A stretch of 64,000 nucleotides of DNA from Cryptomeria japonica. Lineage: Eukaryota; Streptophyta; Pinopsida; Cupressales; Cupressaceae. This document shows positions 30,526 through 43,950 of the stretch, piece by piece. Below the pieces are notes generated by a model, which saw nothing but the letters and a program-made list of their open reading frames with translations, was not told where the DNA came from and did not search any database. How positions within the stretch are numbered: position 1 is the first letter of the stretch; each line of letters begins with the position of its first letter. Position numbers and translations under genes: made by a program. The stretch lies in the NCBI RefSeq assembly GCF_030272615.1, contig NC_081414.1, forward strand, positions 49,280,501 through 49,344,500, in the 5' to 3' direction.

Positions 30526-31750
30526 GCACACATCTCGCCATCAACGTAAATGGAAGAAAAAGGTACTACCTTTAACAGCACAAGAAATTGATCCTCAACA
30601 ACCTTAGGAGGAATGTGATGGTGAACAAAAAGAATTGCCCACCCTGACAGAGGAAACAAATGGTAATCAAGTTCCAGTTATATCAGCTATAATACCACAT
30701 GAAGTAGATGCCCCAGAGGATATGAGAGATGAAATATACAGAATCAAAGAATTGTTTGCACCACTGAACATTCTGGTCACATATACTGGCAGACAACAAG
30801 TAGATGACTCAAAAACTAATTCAAATGAGTATGAATGGGGTCCAGATCACATCTCAGATACATCTACTACAGAAACACTTGAAGAACTCAGAGATACCAC
30901 AGATGATGCACAAGAGCTAATACGCCTAAGAATGCAAAAGGAAATAGAAGAAATCAGATTAAAATGAAAAGAAGACTATGATCGACAGCTGAAGAAAGAA
31001 AGGACATAAGCACGTCCTTCACCTACCAATCCTCCTAATGAGATAGGACAAATCATGTACAGAATCACACAAGAAGAACTAGAAGCTAGAGCAAGATAAC
31101 TAGTCATCAGTCTAGAAGAAGCTAAATGGAACAGACGACAGGGATTAACAGAATCATCAAAGTCATGTCCACAAGTGTGTCAAATGCAAGCAATCAATGA
31201 ATCAAATCACGAAGGAACTTGTAGCACCAAAGATGTGGGTGTCGATACTATATATGCCTTCACTAAACCACTTGAAGATGAGTTAGCAACTTCATCCTAT
31301 GAATCTGATGACTTAGACAGGAGCTCTATTTATGACAACAACTATTCAACAACACATTATGACTACTCTATCATGAATGATGAAATACTGACTACTGTTA
31401 TACCACGATATGTAGCCCAGTATGAAGTAGGTGATGACGCTAGAAGTAGGTTGGTTGAATTAGGTCCAATACATACTAACATGAATGATGATAATCGTGT
31501 CATAACTCTTCCTGGTCTCGAGACACATACGCAAGGTAGTCTTCTGGAACTCGACTGGTTGGTCTGAAACAATGATGATAGTACCGTGAACTCCCTTGAG
31601 TCTATTCCAACCTTATCCTTGATGCATCCAGAACTGATTGATTACACCCTTTATAACCAACCCTTGAATGTACCTACTTTTTCCAATGACTATACACTAG
31701 CCTACTATCTCAGTGCAGTTGAACCCATGTACTCTTCCACTAGCGAATAG
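30526..31750 (+). pseudogene. Element A: linker between G-patch and RT, extended
   Basis: About 400 codons in the same frame without an enzyme domain: an acidic part (ETLEELRDTTDDAQEL), a charged helix (MQKEIEEIRLK then EDYDRQLKKER, about 30930-31000) and a Ser/Asp/Tyr-rich part (SSYESDDLDRSSIYDNNYS, about 31290-31340). The SNEYEWGPDHIS word also occurs in the B protease tail (SNEWEWGSDKS). Longer than the B linker; function unknown. Confidence 0.65.
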
Positions 31751-33500
31751 AATGAAAACATGACTGAAGCAGATATCAGGTATCTTAGTTGCAAAAACAA
31801 GAAAACTAAGAATAAAAGATCTGATGGCGAAAACCACATTGTGGCGGTGTCAGACTCTAAAAAAGAGAAAATAAAGGACGTACCTAAAGGTGAAAACCTC
31901 TCTGAGGCACCTAAAGGTGAGATACTTGATATACTGCCAAGTCATTTCCAGGAGAGATCTTCCATATTGATCGAGCCAACTCAACCAATGAACATTGGGA
32001 GTCAAGAGATACCGCATATCATTCATTTAGCTCAATCACTATCAGCAGAAGAGTTAAAAGATTTCAGCAATTTGTTTTTAGAAAAGAAGATCAACTTTGC
32101 ATGGACATACTCAGATATGCCAGGACTAGATCCTGATCTCATCATGCATCATCTCTCTATTATGCCAGGAGTTAAACTAGTCAAACAAAAACTCCGAAAG
32201 ATGTATCCTCATGTGGTACTACTAGTCAAGGCTGAACTAGAGAAATTACTAAAAGCTGGATTTATCAGAGCTTTAGACTACACAAAATGGATATCCAACA
32301 TAGTACCTATATCAAAAGCAAACAAATCTATTCGAGTTTGCATAGATTTCAGGGACCTCAATAAGGCATGTCCAAAAGATGATTTTCCATTGTACAACAT
32401 TGACATGATAGTATATATGACTGTTGGATATGAGATGTATTCATTAATGGATGGATTCTCTGGTTACAATCAGATCAAGATAGCGCTTGAAGATCAAGAG
32501 AAGACAACTTTCACATGTGCATGGGGAACCTTCTGCTGGAATGTTATGTTGTTTGGTCTAAAGAATGCAGGAGCAACTTACCAAAGAGCAGTAACCACTA
32601 TTTTCCATGATATGATGCATAAAAACATGGAAGATTATATTGATGATACCCTGGTAAAGACTATGAAGAGATCTACACACATTCAAGAGCTAGGCCTCAT
32701 ACTAGATAGAATGGAAAGATTCAAGCTCCGCTTAAATCCAAAGAAATGTGCATTTGGGGTAACATCAAGAAAATTACTTGGGTAAATAATATCTTGAAAA
32801 GGAATTGAGGTTGACCCTGAAAAGGTCCAAGCTATAATGGAAATGCCTCCACCAAATAATATCAGTCAGATGAGAAGTCTACAAGGTTGTCTTCAGTCCA
32901 TAAGGCGTTTTATGTCTCAGCTAGCTGACAAAGCTCAACCCTTCATGAAGGTATTAAGGAAAGGGATTCAATACAACTGGGATGAAGATTGTGAATGACA
33001 TTTGCAACAAATCAAAGAATATCTTTCTAATCCACCCATATTAATGCCACCGATTCAAGGTAAGCCACTGATCCTGTACATATCAACTATGAATACTTCA
33101 CTTGCGGCACTTCTAGCACAACAAGATGATAATAAAAAGGAACGAGCTATCTATTACATCAGCAGAACATTGGTGTCATATGAAATAAATTATACTATAA
33201 TAGAGAAAGAATGCTTAGCTTTGGTCTTTGCATCACAAAAATTAAGGCATTATATGTTGGCACACTCTATTAAGCTAGTAGCCAAGATCGATCCACTCAA
33301 GTATCTTCTCAGTAAAGCAACACTTACAGGAAGACTAGCCAAATGGGTCATGGTCCTTACAGAATTTGACATTGAATATGTGGAACGTACAGCCATCAAA
33401 GGACAGGTTATTGCAGACCAACTTGCTAAAGCTCCACTGGAAGACGATCAACCTCTACATATAGAATTCCTAGATGAATCAATTATGCACCTTATTGAAC
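31751..33500 (+). pseudogene. Element A: reverse transcriptase and gypsy RNase H
   Basis: RT blocks: MPGLDPDLIMHHLSIMPG (about 32118), IRVCIDFRDLNKACPKD, SLMDGFSGYNQI (first Asp present), FGLKNAGATYQRAV, MEDYIDDTLVKT (YIDD catalytic pair, about 32630) and LNPKKCAFGVTSRKLLG. Stops near 32783, 32795 and 32996 lie in the connection. The gypsy RNase H (LILYISTMNTSLAALLAQ to EYVERTAIKGQVIADQLAK) lacks the expected first Asp, as in B. Confidence 0.92.
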
Positions 33501-33876
33501 AATCATGGAAGATGTTCTTTGATGGGTCTTTCACTCAACATGGTTCTGGTGCCAGAATACTATTTATTACTCCCCAGAAATACTCAATTCCAAAAGCTTA
33601 CAAAATTATCTTCCCTTGCACAAACAACATTGCAGAGTATGAAACTTTGGTAAATGGGATCAAGTTGGCCATCAAATGGAAGATCATGGAATTACACATC
33701 TATGGAGATTCTCAACTCATTATCAACCAAATTAATGACCTATATCAGACAAAAGATGAGAAACTAATGCCTTATAAGAAGATGGTGGATGATCTCAAGA
33801 AATATTTTACCTCTGTATCATTTCAGCAGATCCCCAGAACAGCAAATAGAGAAACGGATGCAATACCACAGCTATA
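33501..33876 (+). pseudogene. Element A: second RNase H (archaeal type)
   Basis: Motifs MFFDGSFTQHGSGA (Asp), CTNNIAEYETLVNGIKLAI (Glu), IYGDSQLIINQI (Asp) and IPRTANRETDAI (Asp). All four catalytic positions are present. In frame with RT upstream; a TAG follows at about 33875. Confidence 0.85.
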
Positions 33877-35242
33877 GGAGTCTAATTTTCACTTTGAATT
33901 CCTAGTGGAAGAGTTACATTACCCTACCTATGATTCTCCCGAGTCCCAAGTAGTCTGTTCTTTTATTGGACATGACTCATCTCGTTATAGCCACATTTTC
34001 TCTTACTTGCGTGACCAAGTTGTCCCTGCTAATCTTTCCTGAAATGAAAAAAAGGAACCTAATCTGAAATGCGTCACGGTACGTCATCATTGCTAACGAC
34101 CTATTTAGGTGAGGTTTAGATAATACTTATCTTAGATGTCTAGAAACTGAGGAGTCCTAATGCGCATTATCTAAAGTTCATGAAGGTGTTTGCGATCTCA
34201 TTCGAATGGTCTGACTTTAGCACGCAAACTACTAAGGGTTGGATACTATTGGCCAGACATGGAGAAGGAAGCTATACAATTTGCTAAAACCTGTGAAAAG
34301 TGTTAGTTGCATGGGCACCTTATACATGCTTCGGCAAGGGATCTCATACCCTTTGTGACACACTGGCCCTTCCAATAGTGGGTGTTCGATCTGATAGGCC
34401 AAATTTATCCTACGTCATCTAATGGACATAAATTTATTATCACCGCCACTGAGTTCTTCACTAAGTGGGTAGAAGTAGTTCCCACTCATCAAGGCAACCA
34501 GAAAACAAGTAGCTCTATTTATTCTTAACTATATCATCTGTAGGTATGGTATACCTTCATCAATTATAACAAACAATGGAGGATAGTTTAAGAACAAAGA
34601 TCTAGATGAACTCTGTGAGAAGTTTAAAATCAAACAACACTGGTCCTCAGTATATTACCCTCAAGGTAATGGACAAGAAGAGGCATCTAACAAAAACCTA
34701 CTAACTATCTTGCATAGGAAATAGTGAACAAATCCAGGAAGGATTGGCATCTACAGCTCAATCCTGCACTGTGGACTTATAGAACAAGTATCAAAACACC
34801 TACTGGTGCTACACCTTTTTCTTTGGTGTATGGGTCTGAAGCAGTATTACCTATTGAAGTAGAAATACCATCTCTAAGAGTTTCCTTTCAAGGTCTTGTT
34901 ACTGATGAAGACTATAGAATATCTAGATTGCAAGAACTCGAACTGTTGGATGAGCGTCGGCAAGTGGCATTTGATCATCTCAGAGTGTATCAAAAGAGAA
35001 TGTCCAGAGGATATAACAAGAAAGTTCGACACCAAGAATTTCAAGTTGGTGACTTAGTTCTCAGAGAGAATCCTAAAAATCAACAGTTTCAAGATAACAA
35101 AGGGAAATTTGAACCCAACTGGCTGGGTCCCTATATCGTTACTGCAGCTTTCGGCTCTGGTGCCTATCAACTCTCAACATCGGAAGGAGAACAGCTTCAC
35201 AAACTAATTAACACCATCCATCTGAAGAAATTCTTCACCTAG
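33877..35242 (+). pseudogene. Element A: integrase (broken)
   Basis: Zinc-binding part around 34210-34320 (GYYWPDMEKEAIQFAKTCEKC, read with a stop after it), core with WVFDLIGQIYP (Asp, about 34383), IITNNGG (the second catalytic Asp is Asn, a G-to-A change, about 34566) and YYPQGNGQEEASNK (Glu, about 34657). At least two frameshifts occur between 34030 and 34510, and a further one before 34724. The C-terminal domain is clean in one 172-codon block (34724-35242): FQVGDLVLRENPKN, WLGPYIVTAAFGSGAYQL, HLKKFFT. Confidence 0.85.
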
Positions 35243-36884
35243 ATATTCTCTACTCTAGCAGCTTTTACAATGGAAAATGTCCTAAAGAAATCATAAAAAT
35301 CAGAAAAAGTCCTGAAGAAATCCAAAAAAAAAAAAAAGAGAGAGAGAAAATGCCTGGTGAAAACTTGGTAAATAAGCACCTTGGTAAAAAAAAATGGATC
35401 TCTGCCAAGCAGGTTAAAACCTGGCAAACAGGCGCCTCTTGTACTCAAGCGCTCCATCTATCAACGCAACGTTGGCATTCCCGCTTTCCTGCATATTTGC
35501 TTTTGCTTGTACATATTTCAGTCACTTTTGTGACATCCTAGTTTGTTGGAACCTTCATGGCTTGAAACCGATCAATGACATAGCCTTAGGCAATCAATAG
35601 AGCACATTCCATGTCCTAAGCAATATCAACCAAGTCAACCTTACATCAGTGAAACCTGGTCGTCCACTCCGAGTTAGTTACCTATCTCCTGACTACTGAA
35701 GAGTTTTATCACTGAGTTAACAAGCAAAACAACATAACGGAAAACAATCACTAAACAGTTTGAGCTATGAATGAAAAATTTTCTTTGTATGTTGTCTTTT
35801 ATATTGGTTTTCAATTATTATCCCTCTGAGTAACTCGAGGAAGTCTATCTTGATTAAGAGGAGCAAGGATTGGGGGCATAATACCTTCTTTGTTTTCTGC
35901 TTGAAGGAATGATCCCAATGATTTGGAAACATCTAAATTAGTTGGGTGTTTGTGATAAGATCCTTCACATCAAGGTGAAATCACCTCACATACCTTGACT
36001 CCGCTTATTTGAATGCTACAAGGAGGTTCCCATCATTTCTTTGTCTGTTTTGAGGAAATTTCTTTATTGTGCAATTCAGGTCCATGCGTAATTTGTCCAA
36101 GGATATGAACGAAAAAAAGGGTCATTGTGGACAAGATAATTAATATTGTACATGAAAAGACATGAACTCTACTCTGCTTGCTATAAATTATAAAATGCTC
36201 AATGATGAAAATTAAGTTGTTCAAATCCAGTGACTAGGTTTAGGTTGCATCTCATTTTGCATTTCATTCTACATTTTGTGAATTTGGAGTGATTTCGGTA
36301 TAGTAAAAATGCTTTCTTTTTATCTTTTGAATTGGAGAATCATCATTTCTTTGCTAAGTGGTCTCTTTTCATCATTTCTTCGATCGAGTACTTGTGATTT
36401 GAGATGTTAGCTGCATACATGAGCATTTATATAGATTCATACATTCATTATCATTCATTTACATTCATATTATTGCACAGAAAAATGAAAACATTGCATC
36501 ATCCACTATCATTCATTTGCATTCATCTTATTGCATAGAAAAATGAAGAAAAATTGCATTGCTCATTCTAGTTACTCATTTACATCATCATTTATTTGCA
36601 TTTGAAAAGAAAGAAAAATAGACATTCATATTTGATTTGCATTCATACATTTATGTTGAAAAGAAATGCATACATATAGAATAAAGCATATAAAACAACA
36701 TCTCATAACCAATCAACACAAGTACGATGAAGTCAAATCAGATCTCGTATATATATCATGTCAAGTATAAGAGTACAAAGTGATGTCAAAAGACATATAC
36801 AAACTCCCATTGGAGCAAGAATCGTACAGGCTACAAAAAATGGGTGTGTCTAAAAAAAATATCTGAGTCACAAAAAGGAATAAT
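35243..36884. other. Noncoding region between pol and the antisense PMD gene of A
   Basis: Contains the conserved post-pol stem-loop (35416-35437), a purine-rich run (35325-35347), and at 36430-36640 imperfect repeats of CATTCATTTGCATTCAT with TTATTGCA-AGAAAAATGAA. No coding domain was recognised. Confidence 0.6.
35416..35437 (+). other. Conserved stem-loop after pol (element A copy)
   Basis: ACCTGGCAAACAGGCGCC with flanks, identical over 22 nt to B (14152-14173, minus). CCTG/CAGG stem, loop GCAAA. Flanked by GGTGAAAACT and GGTTAAAACC words, again like B. Confidence 0.75.
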
Positions 36885-38019
36885 CTAGCTCGCACCCTCT
36901 CCCTCATTGCTTGGTGGAGGAGGAGGAGCCTGATGCCCAAGATCTTGTTAAGGTGCTCGTGCTCCCTCTGATCGGGCCATATACTGTGAATAGGGTTCCA
37001 CCTGTTGTGCAACAGGAACTACAACACTATACACTGCTACATAGTAAGATGCCCTACTACTTTGGAGAAGGACCTCCTATCGTAGAGACTCTATCTCTGC
37101 TCTCAACTCTTCTCTCAATGTTGTGATTTGGCAATCACACTCGACCCTCACCTCGGCTAGCTGTCGGTCTCGCTCCACCAGCTGAGTCTGAGCCACTAGC
37201 AACTGTGACTGCATCTTTGCAAGATGTGCCCTCATCGACCATCCAGCGTCTATCCCCTTCTCTCTCACGAGCTCTCCACCCCCATCTCCACCTCCACCGC
37301 CACCTCCACCCTACTCCTCTTTCCGATATTGCACCTGTCTAGGAGTTGTTCACTCCTCCTCTGTCCCACCCACTCACCCTAGGGATCCACCTTCACCCCT
37401 CTGCTACCCACCCTCAGCTGGCACCCTGCTACTGCTACCACCTGGATCACCACTACCCCATCGTGGAGCCTTAGCTCTCTGTGCCTGACCCTACCTCTAG
37501 CCCTGTCTCTGACCCTGTCCCTGTGCTGGTGTGGGGGCATCCTCCTCAACATCCTCAATATGAGGAGCCTTCTCACCCGGGTCTGTAAAACATGGGAATG
37601 GATGCTTCTGAAAATGATCTTTGTACTGGGGCATTACCCCCACATCTGCTACATCATCCAAGTAATCCCACCTCAGGTGGTGTAACCCTTTCAACTCCTA
37701 CATCACCAGCGCGTATGATAACCACAAAGACCATCCCTGCCTCTCCTCATCTGCATATCAAGCATACATTGTATACTCCTACGAGATCCCCTGGGGCTGG
37801 CCATACTGCCTCATCACTCGTGAAATGACGAATCGCTCCACAACAGTCTATGACCTCCCAATCAATGGGCGTGTAACAAACAGGTCCCTACAAACTAGTC
37901 GCCAGTCATCCCATGGCTCCAACCCTCTGTATGGTCTCTATAGGACAGCTATCAGGTCATCGAGCTGCCATCTCTAGAAGTTTGTATTGCCCAGATGGGG
38001 CTATGTGATATATCTGGTA

Positions 38020-41000
38020 TGTAAGACCCCACACCATTAATACAATCCTAATTATTGCAAATTATCATAGTTAAACTAAAATGGTGGTAGAATGGAAGTG
38101 ATGCCATTCTATTAGTTGTGTTTTTATGCATCGCTCTAATTATGATGAAAGTTAAATAGCATTAACATCTAAGTTTCTAATGTATGGATTTGATTATTAA
38201 TAACTAACAATTGCATATGTGCGTATGAAATGATGATTTAATATGGGATTGCTTAGAAATGATGTTTAAATAATTCACAAGGAAAAATTATTGGGAATTT
38301 GGACAACAATTTATATGCAATATTATGATGATCTAATTGTGCTTGTGGTTGGATAATGCAGGACAGATGGTGTACATTATGAGGAGGAAAAGAAGATTAC
38401 TCCAAATCAAATATCTTGTGAAGGTGTTAGAAGGGTAACCTATTTTGCATAGAAATGGATGAAGGAATATATTTATCTTATTTAGAGTCAATTTTAAATG
38501 TGTTGAGATGGCATACAACCTTAGGTCATGTTGTGAGAGAGGATATTTGAGTTTGAAAACCCTTTGGGTAAAGCCAAAACTCGAATGGGTCTTTGTGTGG
38601 GTTTCAAAAAGGTGTTGTGTGGTCCATTTTATGGGTTATGGTGAAAAAATAGACCCCTAGGGTCAATACCTTGGGGTTAGGGACCTTTAGAACATGTGAT
38701 AGTGTCCTCTAAGCTTGATGTGACCCTTCAAAATCCCACTTGTTTGGAAGTGACGGGTGAGGGCTTGAGAAAAAGTGGATTAGAGTTGAGACCCATATAT
38801 GTCTTAGTAAGAAGCTAGAGAGGGCACTACCCACTTCTCCTTTTGGAGAACTTGGATGGAGAAGAAAGTGAAGAAGGAATAAGAATAAGAGGAAAGCTTC
38901 TTGATGGAGAAGGAGATCATCTTGTGGACTTGGAACAAAGATGAGTATTCTTCACCTTGTTGTTGATTTTAGTGTAGAGGATATAATTATGATTGAAAGT
39001 CATGAAAGAATTGGGTTGTGTGAATGTTGGAGAAAAGAGTGTTAAAGAAAGATTTTGTTGTAATAGGATGACTTCACCATAGATTTTCATGGTGAATAAT
39101 ATGCTTATCTTGCTCGGGGGTATGGCTAGAGCCCATGAGGCTTCATGATGCCATTATGGTTGGGAGGTGAGCAAGCATTCATCAGTAATTTTTCCATTGT
39201 TTACACTCAAGACCTCATTTGTATTTTACGTCTTAATAGAAATCTTGTATGTGTCTTGCAAATGCTAGCTTTGTAGGAGTTGGTTATGCACTATGTAATG
39301 AAAGAGAAAGCCTGTATATTTTTTGTTTGTCCATTGTTGCTCTCCAAGGAAAAATATATGTTATTTGAAAACTTATGATCCATGGAAATATTATGTAAAA
39401 ATCCTACACTCAAGAGAAAGAGCAAGCTTGTTTTGGTTTTTCTCCCACTGTATTGCATGATTATTTTTATCTGTTAGTGTAAGGGGGACCCTCAACGAAT
39501 TTTGTAGAGAGTACTATCTTATAAGATAAGAGAGATAAAGTCTTCATTTGTTAAGATTCATTGTTTTAAATCTAATGGAAAGTTTATTTAGTTTTAAAGA
39601 AAAATGTAGTCTAATGTAAAAGCTATGTAGAATTTCTGCACCTGTGAGTAAGAGAAGATTTCATTTGTTATTTTTTTTTCACTATGTTATTTCGATCAAA
39701 ATATGGACTTAGTTTCTGTTTGGATATATCAGTGAGAGGTTTAAGGAGGTAATTACTCAAACTCGTAGCCCTTCACCTATTCTTAGTTCGAATACATTCT
39801 TGTGTATGTGTAAAGCTGGTAGCTTCAGCATAAAAACAACGAATCTCATTGTCCGCTCCCCCTCTTCTATTATGGTGAAAATCAAGCATAGGAACTGTAG
39901 GAATTAATGGGAGGATACGCAGAAAAGGTGGTATAAACTACAACCTCTTCATGGATCATAGCCACCCCTCGATGAACAAATTTTCTAAAAAGGGGTTTAT
40001 GGTTTCACTAATGAGTATTTAGGCTTCTCAGGATTTCTGTGTTGGCTTAAGTTTATGGGTTTTCAAGATTATCTTTTATATGACATACTCGTGGATCTTT
40101 GGGGATTTCAATCTTTCCTTTGAATTTTTTTTGGATGCTGTAAATTGAAAGAATGGTTTATGTAATAGGGCTTTCCTGTTTTCACTTGGTGGAACTAAAT
40201 ATGCCTGCACAGATGGTTGTGTCTTATCTTGATTCCTTTTATTTGAAACTCAGATCTGGTGGAATTTCTTGCATTGTTGTTTTTGAGGAAATCTGTTTCC
40301 AACAATCCCATCATGCGTATTATGCAATCATAGAATTTCACGAGGCAATAACATTACTATTCCAGTTGCAACTTAGTTTTGTTACTGTTGTCCTACTGCT
40401 ATGTTTATTAAGGTGGATATTAGCCTTAAATTTTTGGTTCAGGAGAGGCTTCCACGAGTTAGTGAGCATCGTACTATATACATTGCCACAAATATGAGGT
40501 CTTACTTGAGATCTTATGATAAACAATAGACTGTTAGTACTATTCAGATAAATGTGTGGCAAATAAATAGTTAATTTTACAATACAAATGTGGGGCAAAG
40601 AAATAGTTAATTTTACAATGCAATAAATACAAATTTACATATCTAGCTAGCGCAGGAGCTACCTAGCTAGCATCCGAGAGCAATTTGGGTAAAATAGTAA
40701 TAATAATATAAAAATGGCAAATTAGAGGTTTTACTACTGTTGTTGGTAGACAAATTGTCTCCATTTAAAATGGAAAAGTGCAGAAAGAACTAAAATAAAA
40801 AGAAATAATTACATGATAACAACAAAAGTTTAATGTTTTGCTCATTGTTAATTATACTATGAAAACTAAAGGTTGAAGGTTGAATCTAATGCAATGCTAG
40901 TGTTCTTTAATTATCCCAGTTCAGCCAAGCCACAGTATGTTGGGAAATATATATACACTCTAGCAAGATCAAAACTATTTAACCCTCATGAAGAGGCATA

Positions 41001-43105
41001 GAAAATATGAAACGCTTTTGGCACCAAGTTTAAATCCTAAACGTACTCTCTATGGCAGTCAATTAAAAGAAAGCCTGTGCATATAAGGGAATAAGAGTAA
41101 TAGTTCCCACCCTCTCTATGCATTCGGTGCCTAAGCAAACACCTTGTCAATACCTAGTCAAGCCAATGAATTTTTAGTAGCTTTAGTAGCTGCTCTTGTC
41201 AGGTCAATATCAATTAACAGGACATCGTCTTGCAAAAGTAATCTATCCAATGTACGGGATAAGAAAAAGAGCATGCTAAAAGAATGTGCCAAATCTTCAT
41301 CTTCTACCACTGAGTTAGATGTCACAACCATGTTGGCTAACAAGCAAATCCTCAAACTTTCTTGATAGATTGTCCTGCAAGAAGGTGATATGAAATTATA
41401 AAATATTATCGCATGGGAAACTGAGATGCCTTGGAAAAATTATTTGATGGTTCATCGAATAGATTGGCATAGCTAGCTAGTCTAAGAACCTAATATTGGT
41501 TTTATCTAGAAGTTGATAGGATTTGTTCTCACTTCATATCTTCTCCTCCTATGACCTACAAATGTACAACCAAGTTCATTAACTATGAAGATTCATGATA
41601 TCTCAGAGATATTATTTGTATATTTAAATGTAAATTTTGTTCATGTAAAAAAAAGGGGGATTTATTCTAATTTACTTCAGTAGATGATAATAGAAATATT
41701 ATTAGTTTAATGAGTGATTTTTCCTTAGAATGAGGATTCATTTTTAAAAAAAACCAAAAAAGAAAATCAGAAAATGATGAGGAATTAATTCTATATTTTA
41801 ATGTAAATCTTATATTATAAGATTAGAAGAAATATTTATTATCCCTTATAAATCATTCCATATATAATACAATGTGATAATTGCTTCAAAATAGAAGAAT
41901 GAATATTTATTTTTATATTATAATTAATCATGAAGTGATAATAGAATTATTTCTATATTTGATGAGATTTTTGTTTTATAAAATCTAAACAAAATAAATA
42001 AATAAATTTCAATCCATCTTATCATGAGAAATAGTTATTAAAAGGAAATAAAATCTTTCTATATTTTTTTCTTAGGATAACCTTGATTGAAAATGTATAT
42101 ATAGAAAGACACATAATCAAAATTTATATTATTAAATAATTGATGAATGACATGGAATCACATCCATATTATAGGATGATTTTGCTCCATAAAAATAGAA
42201 TGAAGATTATTTGAGAAATGATTACATTATTAATTAACTATTTATTTGCTTATTTTTCAATCTAATTATTTTGGATAACAAGGTTAATATAATCCATTGA
42301 TTTAGTATTTAATGCTACTTCTCTTAAAATTCATAATTTTAAAGGAGGTTCATTTAAGTAAATAAGAATATAATAGAAAGTTGAAAATTTGTTGTTCTCA
42401 TAATTGAAAATTTGGTAATTGCGATATTGATCATTTATTTATAAACCAAGGGAATGTAGGAGTAAATGGTCATTTATTTGTAATTAATTTTTATCATATC
42501 CATGGTTTAATTCTTTATATTAGAAAGATTTGGTTAAAATTTTGTATAATTGATAAAGATAAGAAAAGGGTATTAGTTATAGCAATTATAAATGTTTAAT
42601 AATAAATATAATATGCGCATTAGATGGGTATTCATTTTGGAGCATATAGAAACTTAGTAATTTATTTGTGTAAGAGAAAAAGAGAAGAGAAAGGAAAGAA
42701 ATTAAATTTACAGATTGTATGGTAGAAGGGAATATTTATAGAATAAGAAAATTAATTGTATTAATTGGATTCTTTATTGAGAATTAGCAAAGTGAGTTCT
42801 CGGGTTGCCATTACCACTAATGTTATTAGTTAAGTTATATTAAAATGAATATTAGCAAAACTATTTATCTCAATGAGAATATTAGTGGATAGATGCACTA
42901 TGTTAATAGGGTCAATAATGATATTAATTATAATGTTAATATAAATATGTATACCCTCCTCTATATGAATATTATTACTTGTGTAGGAATAGTTTAATGT
43001 GATGAAGGTTGCTTATGTGTTATATCTATTTATAAATAAAATAATAATAAAAAAATTTAAAAAAATTGGTTGTGTTTTGCGTAATAATTTTTTTTGGGCA
43101 TTACA
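38020..43105. mobile_element. Insertion C: 5.1-kb noncoding LTR-like element, probably a solo LTR
   Basis: Bounded by TGTAAGACCCC and GGGCATTACA (TG...CA with a short imperfect inverted repeat) and flanked by a perfect 5-bp duplication TGGTA (38015-38019 and 43106-43110). No gag-pol domain, polypurine tract or internal second copy of its ends was seen, which argues for a single long LTR left after recombination. 38020-39900 is moderately AT-rich; 41580-43080 is extremely AT-rich. A local duplication (AAATAGTTAATTTTACAAT) lies at 40565-40620. ORFs inside, such as 40153-40497, have no recognisable domain. A nonautonomous element is the alternative. Confidence 0.75.
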
Positions 43106-43950
43106 TGGTATACCTGTAAATGATCGGCTACCCAAGCTCTCTGTTTTCTGCTACTATGGGTCGGCACACAAGAAGGTGCTCCCAAGCCCACACCTGTAAA
43201 ATGTATACCCCCATGGCCATGCTCCGCCCATCTCTGTATACGATCTCATGCATCTCCTGATACATGTGGGCCAATAAACAAGAGCCCCAGCCAAGTCTCT
43301 GAGGGGTCTCTATCAGCCTCTCTAGCATCCGGCCCCATCCGCTCTGGAAACCCTACTACCCCCTATCCGGCATCAAAAAGCACCCAATGAACCCTGCTAA
43401 AACACATGTCAGGGGATACTCCTCACTGTATCTACTCATAAGTATGTCCCAACTCATGGAAAAAGTCAAAATGTCTGGATCCCCGAAGACATGCCTGACT
43501 GTCTGCAGTCCAGGTAGCAACGCGGTATCATAATCCACCTTATCCCCAGCAAAAGGGATATGAAGGATCATGTACACATCCTCGGGAGTGATAGTCAACT
43601 CCCCCACTGGAAAATGAAATGTATTATGCTCTTAATGAAAACGCTCAACCAATGTCGTGAGCATCCCGTGGTTCACACGGATATCGAGTAATCCCAACAG
43701 ATAAGTCAAGCCACACAAGTCAATATGAGCCTGCTCAACCTTAGATAAATGTTGCACCACCATAGTGGGAGGGTACACACATCTGAATAACACAAAGCGC
43801 ACCTGCAACAATCCAACAATGAAGCATTACAAAACATTCCAAATGAGCCTACATGAGAAGCAAAAAATCATGCAAAACCAACTAAGTCAAATGCAAAATC
43901 AAAAATTCACATTTACACCTTCAAAAATGCTCACTGTCTTTCAAGAATAG

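Noticed and set aside
40153-40497. A 114-codon frame in insertion C
   Set aside because: No recognisable domain, hydrophobic composition by chance of T-rich DNA, and no support around it.
38020-43105. Insertion C as a complete LTR retrotransposon
   Set aside because: No second copy of the ends inside it and no gag-pol domain.
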